From NCBI GenBank assembly GCA_049323915.1, contig JBMOPC010000103.1, positions 1 through 50,528 on the forward strand: a DNA stretch of 50,528 nt, given 5' to 3'. This stretch comes from BRHc4a sp049323915. GTDB lineage: Bacteria > Bacillota > Desulfotomaculia > Desulfotomaculales > Desulfocucumaceae. The notes beneath the pieces are model-generated. The model saw only the letters and a program-made list of their open reading frames with translations. It did not search any database and was not told the DNA's origin. The first letter of the stretch is position 1, and each line of letters starts with the position of its first letter. The translations under genes and the position numbers were made by a program. Of this stretch, positions 24,651 through 34,176 are shown piece after piece.

Positions 24651-26972
24651 TCATATTAATCTGTTGATTATCTCCAGCAGATTGGTGTGGTCGAAGCCGC
24701 TTTTCACTATATAGGCATCGGCCCCGACATCAATGCCCCGCTCCCGGTGTTCCCCGGATGATAACGACGTCACAAGCACCACGGGGATTTGCGAGAGTTT
24801 ACCGTCGGCCCTTATCCTGGCGGTAAGGTCAAATCCGTTCATTCTCGGCATCTCCACATCGGACACCACCAAGTGGAATTCCCCGGTCCTGAGGGCAGTC
24901 AGGGCGTCCACACCGTCGACGGCGGTTTTTACGTCAAACCCGGCGGATTCTATTATATTCTTTAAAAGCATTCTGGAGGTTATGGAATCCTCCACCACCA
25001 GCACCGAATTTCTCCTTGCTCCGGATTCACCTGCCATAACCGCGGGCGCCCCGGAAATAACCGGGTCCCCGGCGGCCGATTTTATTAAATCGTGGGCGTT
25101 GAGCACGGGAACCACCCTTCCCGATCCCAGGACTGTGGCCCCGCTGATATTTCGTACACGGATAAGCTGTTTGCCAAGCCCCTTGACGAGAACCTCCTGC
25201 TCATCCAGCACCTCGTCCACGGCAAAGGCCACAACCTTTCCCGCCGCTTTCACCACCAGTGCCCGGATAAACCCCTGGCCGCCGCTGCCCCATCCTTTTT
25301 GCGGAATCCCCAGTATGTCCCCGAGACGGGCGAACGCCACCGGGTGGCCGCTCAGCAAGAGGGTTTCCCTGTTTTCCACCGTTTTTATCCCGTCCTGTTT
25401 TACCCTTACCACCCGCTCCACGTTGGCGGTGGGAATGACAAAAAGCCGGTCTGCCACCCTTACGGTGATCCCTCTGAATGTGGCCACTGTCACCGGCAAA
25501 ATCATACGGAATACAGACCCCGCACCGGGTTCGGTATCAACAGAAATGGTCCCGCCAAGTTTTTCAACCTTTTCTCTTACAATGGCCATCCCCAGCCCCC
25601 TGCCCGAAATAATTGTGACAGCGGAACTTGTGGATACTTCCGGCTGAAAGATAAGGGAAACGGCCTCAGAGGCGTCCATACCGCCTGCCCTTTCCTCGTT
25701 TAGTATCCCCAGTCTGACGGCGGCTTCTTTCACCCTGTCCGGATCTATCCCCGCGCCGTCGTCGGAAATGGCAATCTCGATCCTGCCGCCGCTTACCTGG
25801 GCGATGGACAGCGTTATTGTACCGTGCAGGGGTTTATTATTTTTTTGCCTTATTCCCGGTTTTTCTATACCGTGGTCTATACAGTTCCTGACCAGGTGTA
25901 TAAGCGGGTCCTTCATCTCTTCCAGTATGCGCTTGTCGGCCTCCACCCCGGTCCCCTGCAGCACCAGTTCCACTTCCTTGCCCTGATCCCTTGACAGGTC
26001 CCGGACCATTTTGGGAAAAGATTCAAGAACCATGGAAAACGGCAGCATAACCGTCTTTTTCATATTTTCCAGGAAGCTGTCCACCGTTGCGCCAAACCAC
26101 CGGCAATCATCACCGGCAGACTTGGCCAGGGATTTAACCCTGCCCTGAACCTGCTTTACAAATGAGTGGTTCCATTCAAGGAACTCGTACAATTTTGCAG
26201 CCTGCGCCCCGGCCCGGCCCCGTCCGGTGTTTCCGGCCCCTCTTTCCATCAGCTGCCGGGCTGCCCTGAACACCGGGTAAACTTTCACCCATTCCTTCTC
26301 CCACAGCTCCAGCTTGGATCTGATCTCTCCGAGGTCGGCCGCCCGCTGGGCGGAGGCCAGCTTCACCGAAAGCATTTCCTCGGCCTGCAGCAAAAGGGTG
26401 TCCAGCTTCGTTGAGGAAATTCTCACGGTGTCCCATTGAAAGGGCTTATCCTGAACCGCCCGGGAGGTACGGCCGGCCGAATGGTCGGGGACAGGACTTT
26501 CCCAGTGGGGGGGTTGAACGTTATCCCCGCCGGGGGGCTGTTCAGCAGGCCGGTGATCCTCCCCGGGGCCTCCGGCCTCAGAAAGGGGCAACCGGTCCAG
26601 CATACTTATTATTTCTGAGACCCCGGCCTCACCCTCACCGTCGGATGACAGCATTTTTTTCACTGTGTCCAGCGCCCTGTGGAGCATGTCGAATACCACG
26701 GGTGTCAGGACGGCTTCCTTTTGTTTAATGGCCGCGAAGGCACTCTCCAGGGACTGGCAGATCAATTCTATACCGGTCAGATTGACCGCCCTTGACGCCC
26801 CTTTCAGGCTGTGAGCCTCCCGGAAAAGAGTTTCAATTACCGCCTCTTTTTCAGCTTCAGGTGAGCTCTCCAGTTCCACCAGGCCCGAAGACATTGCCAG
26901 GAGGCGCTCTTCGGCTTCAATCCTGAACATCGACCGGAGTTTTTTCATCAGCTCTTTTTCCCTGCCGGACAT
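24651..26972 (-). CDS. cheA: Hybrid CheA histidine kinase with C-terminal receiver (WspE-like)
   Basis: The chemosensory kinase has an Hpt domain (phospho-His54 in FREAHSLKGASRAV), a linker rich in Gly/Pro, a dimerisation/ATPase core with N box LIHLVRNCIDHGIE, G1 DDGAGID and G2 GRGLGMAIV, a CheW-like domain and a final receiver (VVEDS, SDVEMPRMNGF). The CheA plus receiver fusion and the context match WspE. The open frame reaches 27062, but the extra 30 residues are translated repeat sequence. ATG 26972 follows GGAGG closely and gives 773 residues. The gap to the MCP gene is filled with tandem repeats. Confidence 0.95.
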   Translation of the reverse strand: MSGREKELMKKLRSMFRIEAEERLLAMSSGLVELESSPEAEKEAVIETLFREAHSLKGASRAVNLTGIELICQSLESAFAAIKQKEAVLTPVVFDMLHRALDTVKKMLSSDGEGEAGVSEIISMLDRLPLSEAGGPGEDHRPAEQPPGGDNVQPPHWESPVPDHSAGRTSRAVQDKPFQWDTVRISSTKLDTLLLQAEEMLSVKLASAQRAADLGEIRSKLELWEKEWVKVYPVFRAARQLMERGAGNTGRGRAGAQAAKLYEFLEWNHSFVKQVQGRVKSLAKSAGDDCRWFGATVDSFLENMKKTVMLPFSMVLESFPKMVRDLSRDQGKEVELVLQGTGVEADKRILEEMKDPLIHLVRNCIDHGIEKPGIRQKNNKPLHGTITLSIAQVSGGRIEIAISDDGAGIDPDRVKEAAVRLGILNEERAGGMDASEAVSLIFQPEVSTSSAVTIISGRGLGMAIVREKVEKLGGTISVDTEPGAGSVFRMILPVTVATFRGITVRVADRLFVIPTANVERVVRVKQDGIKTVENRETLLLSGHPVAFARLGDILGIPQKGWGSGGQGFIRALVVKAAGKVVAFAVDEVLDEQEVLVKGLGKQLIRVRNISGATVLGSGRVVPVLNAHDLIKSAAGDPVISGAPAVMAGESGARRNSVLVVEDSITSRMLLKNIIESAGFDVKTAVDGVDALTALRTGEFHLVVSDVEMPRMNGFDLTARIRADGKLSQIPVVLVTSLSSGEHRERGIDVGADAYIVKSGFDHTNLLEIINRLI

Positions 26973-26989
26973 ATCCGACCTCCAATTTC

Positions 26990-27110
26990 GGGGACATTCC
27001 TCTATTCGGGGACATTCCTTCGCAGGAGGTGTGTCCCCATTCCTTGTTTGGTGTGTCCCCATTCCTTGTTTGGTGTGTCCCCATTCCTTGTTTGGTGTGT
27101 CCCCATTCCT
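26990..27110. repeat. Tandem 22-bp repeats between MCP and cheA genes
   Basis: Three identical 22-bp units starting GTGTGTCCCC lie at 27029-27050, 27051-27072 and 27073-27094, followed by a partial fourth to about 27110. Two shorter, inverted-sense copies (CGGGGACATTCC) lie at about 26998-27020. The array runs from the MCP stop codon to the cheA ribosome binding site. On the minus strand each unit carries AATGGGGACACACC. Confidence 0.9.
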
Positions 27111-28858
27111 TATAGCTTGAACCGCTCAACCATCCGCCTGAGCCTTTGCCCCAGCTCTCCCAGGTCCCTGGCGGCCGATTCCAGCTGCCTGGCCCCCTCA
27201 ACGCTCTGGCTGCTGGCCTGGGTGATATTCTCCATGGCCAGGGAAGCCTGGTCCATGGCTATATACTGCTGCTGGGCCGTGGCCGCGATCTGGGCAAGGG
27301 CCTGGGCTGTTTCGTTTATAGCCCCGGCCATGGTGCGGATTGACTGTACAGCGTCATCAGACTGCCTCACAACGGCCTCCACCGTTTTGCTGCCCTGTTC
27401 GGTGGCTATCACCGCGGCGCTGGTGGCTTTTTGTATGTCGTTCAGAATTGCCCTCACCTGCGCTGTGGCCTGCTTCGACTGCAGGGCCAGGCTTTTTATC
27501 TCCTGCGCCACCACGGCAAACCCCCTGCCCTGTTCACCGGCCTTGGCCGCCTCTATGGAGGCGTTCACCGCCAAGAGGTTGGACTGCTCGGCCAGGTCGT
27601 CAACCGTGGCTATTGTCTCTCCGATGGCCTGGCCCTGCTCGCTTAGCCTTACTATGCTTTCGGCCATGGTCTCCATCTTTTCCCTGATCTGGTTCATTCC
27701 CTCCACTGTATCCTCCACCGACTTAAGGCCTGCCTGGGACACCTGGACGGCCTTCTGGGCTGTTTCCGAAGTGTAACTGGCCTTCTGGCTGGCCACCTGC
27801 GCCGTGTGCTTCACTTCTTCCATGGTGGCGGTGGTCTCGTTGACCGACACAGCAGTTTCAGCGGCGGTGGAGGTGAACTGTGATATCGAGGCTGAAATCT
27901 CACCGGCGGAGGACGCCAGTACGTTAACTCCCTCCATCATGGCCCGGGTGGCGCTGCGGAGGTCGTCCACCATTCTGACCAGGGCGTTGCCCAGCACGTC
28001 CTTTTCGGAGCGGGACACCACCTTGACGGTCAAATCACCGGCGGCCACACCGGAGGCGGCGGCGGCCATCCCGCTGATGCTCTGAGACATTCTCCCCATT
28101 GATTTTAAAAGCTGCCCCATCTCGTCTTTCCTGTCAACCTCGATGCTGTCGGGAATCTCGCCCTCCGCCAGCCGGGTGGCCACACTGACCGCCCTGCCCA
28201 GGGGGCGGGTGATGCCGTAAGCTATGGCGGCGGCCAGAATAGCCCCGGCGATGACGGCCGCAAGGCTGACCACCACTATCACCATCCGGATGCGGGCTGC
28301 GCTGGCGGCTATCTCCACTTCCATGGCGTCTTCCTGCCGCATAATCTCGCTATTTATCTGGCTCAGCGTTTCCCTGAATTTCTGGTGATTTGTGACGGTC
28401 TCCCCGTTGAATACCGACCGGGCGGCATCCCTGCCATAGGCATCCCCCCTGCTTAAATGGGCGTTAATCTTGTCTACCGACTCATGGATTCTGGTATGGT
28501 ACTCCTCGATGTTTTTAAGGTGTTCTTTCACCGATGGGGCCATTAACTCGGTGTTTTGACGGACCTCGCTGTAGTACCACTTCCCGAAGGCGCATTTTTT
28601 AGGGTCGTTTTCCACCTCAAGCTTTTTGACGGACGGGTCAATCAAGGCCTGCTCCACCTGTACAAACCAGTAAAGGTGGTTGATCTCATTTTGCTTGAAA
28701 CCCACAATCAGATTGCCTGTATTGTCTAAAACCTTGTGGTCATCAAGAATACTGTTGATGCTGATTATGGAGATTAAGCCAACTGTCAGAAGCAGGGCAA
28801 TAACACTCCCGAACCCCAGGAGCAGTTTGTTTTGAATTTTGATGTCCTTCCATGCCAT
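27110..28858 (-). CDS. Methyl-accepting chemotaxis protein with extracellular CZB-like sensor
   Basis: The 582-residue receptor has TM1 (about 11-33), an external helical domain, TM2 (about 192-215), two HAMP-like stretches and a long cytoplasmic signalling hairpin (300-580) with the conserved tip QSNLLAVNASIEAAKAGEQG. The external domain has a zinc-binding CZB signature: His61 in NHLYW, Cys89 in CAFGKWYYS, and His121/His125 in EEYHTRIH. CZB domains are usually cytoplasmic, though periplasmic versions are known. It may sense zinc state, oxidants such as hypochlorite, or surface contact as WspA does. It is the only receptor in the operon. Confidence 0.93.
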   Translation of the reverse strand: MAWKDIKIQNKLLLGFGSVIALLLTVGLISIISINSILDDHKVLDNTGNLIVGFKQNEINHLYWFVQVEQALIDPSVKKLEVENDPKKCAFGKWYYSEVRQNTELMAPSVKEHLKNIEEYHTRIHESVDKINAHLSRGDAYGRDAARSVFNGETVTNHQKFRETLSQINSEIMRQEDAMEVEIAASAARIRMVIVVVSLAAVIAGAILAAAIAYGITRPLGRAVSVATRLAEGEIPDSIEVDRKDEMGQLLKSMGRMSQSISGMAAAASGVAAGDLTVKVVSRSEKDVLGNALVRMVDDLRSATRAMMEGVNVLASSAGEISASISQFTSTAAETAVSVNETTATMEEVKHTAQVASQKASYTSETAQKAVQVSQAGLKSVEDTVEGMNQIREKMETMAESIVRLSEQGQAIGETIATVDDLAEQSNLLAVNASIEAAKAGEQGRGFAVVAQEIKSLALQSKQATAQVRAILNDIQKATSAAVIATEQGSKTVEAVVRQSDDAVQSIRTMAGAINETAQALAQIAATAQQQYIAMDQASLAMENITQASSQSVEGARQLESAARDLGELGQRLRRMVERFKL

Positions 28859-28904
28859 AATCCACTCTTCCCCTCTTTTCTTTTACCTTTCCCCGGAATG
28901 TGTT

Positions 28905-29495
28905 TTAAACTTCCTCGTTCACCATCAGTCCGCCGTCTGACAACAGTCTTGCCGCATCCAGCACGGCGGTCCTCTCAGCTGTCACGCCCATTAAGTAATC
29001 CTCCCGGACTCCCGTCAGAGTCGGCAGCACCTTAAGCTGTCCGTGAGCAATCTTCCTGGTGCCCAGTATGTCATCGGCAAGTATTCCTGTTTCCATATCA
29101 CCGGCGCAGGCAACGATTACCTTGTTGAGGCCGGTAATCCCCTTCTGCGGCAGGCTAAACAGCTGCCTTATATCCACCACCGAAAGGATCTGCCCCCGGA
29201 CGTTTATGATTCCCAGTACAAAGGGGGGGGTGCAGGGCACGGGCGTCAGGTCCTTCAGCGGAAGGACCTCGCGCACATATACCGATTCAAAGGCGTACCC
29301 CTCGCCGGACAGCATGAATTCAACCACTTCAAAGCCGTCTTCATCCGGCGCGCCAATGTCCGGCTCCCTTGCCAGAACCCCGGCCCTTTTTTTTAATATC
29401 AATTTCTTTTCCTGAGGGGTGGGGTCAAACCCCCTGTCCATAGCGGCCCGGACTTTTTCCAGGCGGCGGTGTATCCCAGTCCAACTGTTATCCAT
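28905..29495 (-). CDS. CheW-type coupling protein
   Basis: The 196-residue protein has an N-terminal extension of about 45 residues followed by a CheW fold. CheW features are VVEFMLSGEGYAFESVYVRE, GIINVRGQILSVVDIRQLFS and the closing VTAERTAVLDAARLLSD. It would link the MCP to the hybrid CheA. It sits between cheR-TPR and the MCP gene. With the second cheW, the operon has two coupling proteins, as Wsp does (WspB and WspD). Confidence 0.9.
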   Translation of the reverse strand: MDNSWTGIHRRLEKVRAAMDRGFDPTPQEKKLILKKRAGVLAREPDIGAPDEDGFEVVEFMLSGEGYAFESVYVREVLPLKDLTPVPCTPPFVLGIINVRGQILSVVDIRQLFSLPQKGITGLNKVIVACAGDMETGILADDILGTRKIAHGQLKVLPTLTGVREDYLMGVTAERTAVLDAARLLSDGGLMVNEEV

Positions 29496-29518
29496 AATTG
29501 TTTTTCACCTGACCGGAT

Positions 29519-30904
29519 CTATATTTTTAAACAATCGTAAGACTGTATAATCTCCCTGAGCCTCCCGGCGGTCATTCCGTCGGATTCCGGCAGAGTCTCT
29601 TCACTGCCGCAACCTCTCAGCAGATCCAGGGCGATTTTAAGGTGCCTGGCGGAATCTTCGGGCCTCCCCTGCCGCCGGGCTATGTGCCCCAGGGAAAAGT
29701 GGGCCATGACAAAATACTGGTCCAGGTAAACGGCCCGCTTTAGAGACATCACCGCATCTTCCACCCTCCCCTTCTCCTGGAGGACCACAGCAAGCAGGTA
29801 ATGACAGACCGGGTTTACCCTGTCAGCCCCAACCGCCCTCTCACACCAGTACAGTGCCTCGTCCAGCCTTCCCTGGTTGGCAAGGGAGCGGGCCAGTAAA
29901 ATCATGTCCTTTCCGCCTGACCCGCTGTTCCCGTCTGCCGGTTCCTGAATGCTGCCGGAGGCCTGACTTATGTATATTTCCTGCATTTCAGCCGCGGCGC
30001 CGCCTCCGGCCGCGACAACGGCATTCTCCGGTACAGCGTGCACTGGCGCCGGGCGGTTTCTTTCCCCTAATTTTCTGAAAAAATGCAGCCCTTTGATACC
30101 AACAGGGCTGAGCCCGGGAAAAAGCACAAGGGGCGCCTCGGAGGCCCCCACCACAAGCCATCCGCCATCTCCCAGGCAGTGGAAAAAACGCTGAATAACC
30201 TTCTGCTTGCTTTCCCGGTCAAAGTAAATAAGCAGATTGCGGCAGAAAATGACGTCCACCTTGTGGCCGCCGAAAAACGAAGGGTATGTGTCTTGTACAA
30301 GATTGAGATAAGAAAAACTGACCATCTGTTTGATTTCAGGTATTATTTCGTACCTGTCCCCCCTTTTTCTAAAGTACCCGTCCACAACCCAGGAGGGGGT
30401 GTCCCGGAACGACCACTGACCGTATACCCCCTCCGCCGCCTTTCCAAGAAAAAGGGGGTTGATGTCGGTGGCCAGTATTGTGATATCCCAGTCCCTTGTG
30501 TCGCCTATCATTTTTTTAAGCAGAACAGCCAGGGAGTACGGTTCTTCCCCGGTGCTGCAGGCGGCGCTCCATATGCTGAGACGCCGGCCGGCCCCCCGGC
30601 GGGAATCGATCAATTCCCTTAAAATATTACTTTCAAGAATTTCAAAAACCTGTTTTTCCCTGAAAAAATAAGTTTCACCTATGGTCAGGTGGGTGGCCAG
30701 TATCTTTATCTTATCCCTTGTGAGGGAAGAGGACATCAGCCACCGGATGCACGACCCGGTGTCCTCGAAGTTGAACTCCCGGGCGGCGCGCTCTACTCCC
30801 TGCCTGAGATAGTCCCCGCGCCTGTCGGTGAAATCAAGTCCCATCTCACCGGAAATAAACTGACTGAACCGGTAAAGGAGCTCGTCCGGTATATTTGCGT
30901 TCAT
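29519..30904 (-). CDS. CheR methyltransferase with C-terminal TPR repeats (WspC-like)
   Basis: The 461-residue protein has a CheR N-terminal helical domain (about 1-75), a SAM-dependent methyltransferase domain with WSAACSTGEEPYSLA, ATDINPLFL and VDVIFCRNLLIYFD, then a Gly/Ala-rich linker and about three TPR motifs (about 330-430). It should methylate glutamates on the operon's receptor. The CheR-TPR fusion is the diagnostic WspC/FrzF-type architecture of alternative-function chemosensory systems. It overlaps the upstream cheW by 4 bp. Confidence 0.93.
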   Translation of the reverse strand: MNANIPDELLYRFSQFISGEMGLDFTDRRGDYLRQGVERAAREFNFEDTGSCIRWLMSSSLTRDKIKILATHLTIGETYFFREKQVFEILESNILRELIDSRRGAGRRLSIWSAACSTGEEPYSLAVLLKKMIGDTRDWDITILATDINPLFLGKAAEGVYGQWSFRDTPSWVVDGYFRKRGDRYEIIPEIKQMVSFSYLNLVQDTYPSFFGGHKVDVIFCRNLLIYFDRESKQKVIQRFFHCLGDGGWLVVGASEAPLVLFPGLSPVGIKGLHFFRKLGERNRPAPVHAVPENAVVAAGGGAAAEMQEIYISQASGSIQEPADGNSGSGGKDMILLARSLANQGRLDEALYWCERAVGADRVNPVCHYLLAVVLQEKGRVEDAVMSLKRAVYLDQYFVMAHFSLGHIARRQGRPEDSARHLKIALDLLRGCGSEETLPESDGMTAGRLREIIQSYDCLKI

Positions 30905-31356
30905 CTCCGGTCCTCCCCGTGTGTTTTCTTTAACTCCCCCGGGGAGATTATACTTTCCGGATCAAATATCAGTATAATGCCGTCCTCTGATTTAGCCAGG
31001 CCTTTTACACATCCGGCACGGGGTAAAATCTCTCCCGCCGCCGCCACATCATTTTCCGGAAGCCCGGCCACTCCGTCCACCCAGTCGGCCACCAGGGCCA
31101 CGGCGCCGGTTGACACGGACGAAATTATAAACTGCTGGCCCGGGTCCAAATCTTTTTCCGGAAGCCCGAAAAGACTGCTCACATCGATGACGGGAATAAT
31201 CCGCCCCTGCATGTTGACCACTCCCGCCACCACCCGGGGGGCGTCAGGCAGGGGTGTCACCGCTGCAGCCCGGATAACCCTTTCCACACTGGCAAGGGGC
31301 ACCCCGAACTTCTGTTCATCCAGGGTAAATACAATAAATTGATTCAGCCTTTCCAA
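30901..31356 (-). CDS. CheW-type coupling protein
   Basis: The 151-residue CheW protein has FTLDEQKFGVPLASVERVIR at the start, then VVNMQGRIIPVIDVSSLFGL and a final VKGLAKSEDGIILIFDPESI. It is a single CheW fold without extensions. Translation of cheR is coupled through the ATGA overlap at its 3' end. Confidence 0.92.
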   Translation of the reverse strand: MERLNQFIVFTLDEQKFGVPLASVERVIRAAAVTPLPDAPRVVAGVVNMQGRIIPVIDVSSLFGLPEKDLDPGQQFIISSVSTGAVALVADWVDGVAGLPENDVAAAGEILPRAGCVKGLAKSEDGIILIFDPESIISPGELKKTHGEDRR

Positions 31357-31434
31357 TTTTTTGACCCTTCCCGTTTTTTATTCCCCGTCTGCGCAAATCA
31401 AACGATCAATCAGCTGCCTGTCGAAATTATTCGT

Positions 31435-32163
31435 CTATAACTGTTCTTTATCACCGGGGGACAAAATTTTATCGACAAACATTTCAAATTCCTTTAGCAC
31501 CTGGTACCCCCCGTCCAGTATATCCCTGACGAACCCTTCCTGTGTTTCGGTAAGCCGCCCCGACACCGCTCCTTCCAGCAACAGCACCGAGTACCCTATG
31601 ACGGTGTTCAGCGGGTCCCTGACATCCCTGTCCAGCTTTTTGACCATGGCATTCCTTACGCCGGCCTCTTCTTGCAGTTTTTGCATCTTCCTCCTCATTT
31701 CCTTCTTCAGCCGCACTGATTGAAGCCTGGCTGAGGCAACCATTTCGAAAAGGGCCGACAGTTCCCTGGCGGTGTCAACCTCAGCGGGGCCCGGCGCGAC
31801 CCCGGGGTCCACGGAAAGGATAACCAGCGCACTGACCGGCCCCCCGCCGTTATTTAAAGAAACCCATATCATCGGCCTGTCGAAAACCGAACCCCCGCCG
31901 GGAATTCTTTCCGGGTCTACAAGGGAGGCCGGGCCTAATATTTCAGTCATATTTTGCAGCCAGTCCGCCGGAACGCAGTAATCGCTCCTGAAAGGAGATT
32001 TTTGCCGGGGCCCTTCGGGATTTATAACGTAAGCGGTATAACCCGGGAAAACCAGCCCGGCAAGCCGTTTTAACATTTTTGCCGATTCTTCGGGGGAACC
32101 CGGCGAATTCATGAGTTTCCTGATAAACCTTACCATTTCACCTAGAGCTTTTATTTCTGCCAT
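31435..32163 (-). CDS. GAF-like sensor with histidine-less HisKA-type helix pair
   Basis: The 242-residue soluble protein has a GAF-like first part (about 20-150) and a C-terminal segment resembling the HisKA dimerisation domain of histidine kinases. The H box normally reads SHELRTPLN; here it is DRDVRDPLNTVIGYSVLLLE, so the phosphorylated His is gone while the PLN..IGYS part is retained. No ATPase domain follows, and the frame ends about 50 residues later. It overlaps the DUF342 gene by 13 bp and precedes cheW by 78 bp. It may act as a dimeric scaffold or partner for the kinase; this is inferred. Confidence 0.75.
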   Translation of the reverse strand: MAEIKALGEMVRFIRKLMNSPGSPEESAKMLKRLAGLVFPGYTAYVINPEGPRQKSPFRSDYCVPADWLQNMTEILGPASLVDPERIPGGGSVFDRPMIWVSLNNGGGPVSALVILSVDPGVAPGPAEVDTARELSALFEMVASARLQSVRLKKEMRRKMQKLQEEAGVRNAMVKKLDRDVRDPLNTVIGYSVLLLEGAVSGRLTETQEGFVRDILDGGYQVLKEFEMFVDKILSPGDKEQL

Positions 32164-34109
32164 TTGGAAATCACACCCTTACCCTGGTCGTTAGCCCTGA
32201 AAAAGGTTATTTCGAGGTCACCGCCCCTGTCAAGTTTTGCCACAAGGTTTCCAACCCTGCCCATTACTCGTCCCACCCGGCCACCGACCTTTATTTGAAC
32301 ACCTTCGTAGCACAGCCCAATCCTGACCTCCCCTGTGGGGCCCGCCTCTATAACCGTCTTCACTCCCGTTTCAGTTCCGGCCTCGTTGATATACACACTG
32401 CCGGCAGCCCGTATCTCCCCGCCCCGCAGCACCTTTTTGATATGGATGTCGCCCCCGGCCTGCACCATGGTGTTATAGCAGCCCAGACCCTTGATTACCA
32501 CATTTCCGGTTGCCGCAACATGGCTGTTGGCGGCCCCGGCCATCTCCACGTCGGCCCTGTTGGAACGCAGGGCGTTGATAAAATTCCTGACAAGCTCAAT
32601 GCCCTCCATCAGCTTTGCCAGCTCGCCCTCACTGTTTAATGTGTGGGGGTCCGCTACCACCTTTTTTATACTGAATAATGTCTTTTCCACTTCTTCGGGC
32701 AGGTCCACAAAAAATGACTTCAGCAAATTGTCCAGTTTGTTCATAGCGTCGGGAATTTCAGTGAGCTTTCTCTCAATAACCAGTTTGACAAGAAACCCGA
32801 AGCCCACCACTGCCCTCTTAACCCTTTCATGGGTAGACAGCAGCCTGACTATCTCACCGACCTTCATGAAGCTTTTCTCTATAACATAAATTTTTGAAAG
32901 CAGATCTCTAAGCAGTTTTTTATTAATACCGGCGGTAACATTGCTGCTGACAGTATTACCGTTGATTCGGACGTGGTCATTGGCAATCACCCTGGCTCCG
33001 GCTACCATACCGCCAATAACAATCATCCCGGTAGCCTGGACCGCCATGGAATCGTACACATTTCCCTTAATCAACAGCAAGCTGCCCTTAAAACGCAGGT
33101 TGCCTGACTCAATATCCACATCCCCCTCATGCACAAGCACGTCTTCCACATCGATAAAGTAAGACTGCCCCGACTGTTTTGCCACCGGGCGGCCAGCCTT
33201 TACCGAGTACACCACCCCGTCCTCCTCGTCGAAGGCGGCCCCCTTGCCCACGTGAAGCAATACTTTCCGGGGAGAAGGAGGCGGCACCACCTCGCCAAAA
33301 ACGTTAAGTCCCGGCTTGCCCGGAATCCCCGGACGCTTTATGGCCAGTACGTTACCTTCCTCAACGGAATAGATGTTGAATAAATTGTGATAGTCAACTG
33401 TCCCGTTCTCTTTTAACCTGGGAGCATAATCCAGCTTCTGGGAAAATAAAATTTCAACGGTTTCGTCAACAGGCGGTTCCGCCGGAAATCCCCTGGCCAC
33501 TACAATCCTGGCCTCTTCCGGGTTTTCGATGTACTTTAAGGCCTCGGAATACTCCAACCCTGCCACTATACCGGCCTCGGCCACCGCCTTTTGAAAGTCC
33601 TGATAAGTAAAGGGGCTTTTCAATACTTCCCGGGTAAATGCTTTTAAAACCAGATTTTCCTGCGGATCCTGCTGGTAAAGTGTGTAGTCCACCACTTTGG
33701 CGGGTTCCACAACCAAAATAGCTTCCATTTTATTTTTCGCAAATTCAAACCTGTATTTGCCCGGGTGCTCCTGTCTGGCCGGCTTAACCTCTATGCGGTC
33801 GGAGGATAGAACCCTGACGGGGCCTTTCTGCAATAACCCGTTGACATACAGGTCAACCCCCGGCACGGGGATTACCGTTGCCGGTTCGCCGCCACCCACT
33901 GGATCGCTTACAAATACTTTTCCCTCACTGACCCATGCCCTTCCCCCATTTTCTCCGCCGGGTTTCACTGGGTCTCCCGGGGTGAGTTTTTCAGCGGCCT
34001 TTTCCGGTATGTCGGGAGAATTCTTTTGCCCCCCAGGCGATGCGGCCCGGTATTCATTAAAGAATCTCTCCAAAATGCCGATCAGTTCTTTATCCGAGAT
34101 CATTTTCAT
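32151..34109 (-). CDS. DUF342/FapA-family protein
   Basis: The 652-residue protein matches the FapA/DUF342 family. It has a variable N-terminus, then the DUF342 core (LDYAPRLKENGTVDYHNLFN, KRPGIPGKPGLNVFGEVV, VHEGDVDIESGNLRFKGSLL) followed by a beta-helix region with repeated GNV/GGx turns (ATGNVVIKGLGCYNTMVQAG). Family members occur near flagellar, chemotaxis and polar-localisation genes. No signal peptide or membrane helix is evident. It is the first full-length gene of the operon and overlaps the next gene by 13 bp. A scaffold or surface-linked role is possible. Confidence 0.87.
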   Translation of the reverse strand: MKMISDKELIGILERFFNEYRAASPGGQKNSPDIPEKAAEKLTPGDPVKPGGENGGRAWVSEGKVFVSDPVGGGEPATVIPVPGVDLYVNGLLQKGPVRVLSSDRIEVKPARQEHPGKYRFEFAKNKMEAILVVEPAKVVDYTLYQQDPQENLVLKAFTREVLKSPFTYQDFQKAVAEAGIVAGLEYSEALKYIENPEEARIVVARGFPAEPPVDETVEILFSQKLDYAPRLKENGTVDYHNLFNIYSVEEGNVLAIKRPGIPGKPGLNVFGEVVPPPSPRKVLLHVGKGAAFDEEDGVVYSVKAGRPVAKQSGQSYFIDVEDVLVHEGDVDIESGNLRFKGSLLLIKGNVYDSMAVQATGMIVIGGMVAGARVIANDHVRINGNTVSSNVTAGINKKLLRDLLSKIYVIEKSFMKVGEIVRLLSTHERVKRAVVGFGFLVKLVIERKLTEIPDAMNKLDNLLKSFFVDLPEEVEKTLFSIKKVVADPHTLNSEGELAKLMEGIELVRNFINALRSNRADVEMAGAANSHVAATGNVVIKGLGCYNTMVQAGGDIHIKKVLRGGEIRAAGSVYINEAGTETGVKTVIEAGPTGEVRIGLCYEGVQIKVGGRVGRVMGRVGNLVAKLDRGGDLEITFFRANDQGKGVISKWQK

Positions 34110-34176
34110 CCCCTTTCAGGACCTGACATCAATAAGTTAATAGTCGAAATCATTTCCTCAATATTTACCTGCCGGC

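Noticed and set aside
26973..27062. 30-residue N-terminal extension of CheA
   Set aside because: It is translated tandem repeat sequence; the ATG at 26972 has its own GGAGG and starts the Hpt domain.
26990..27110. Possible CRISPR array
   Set aside because: The repeats are directly adjacent with no spacers, and no cas genes are present.
30083..30622. 179-codon plus-strand frame
   Set aside because: It is antisense to the well-supported CheR-TPR gene; long opposite frames are expected in GC-rich DNA.
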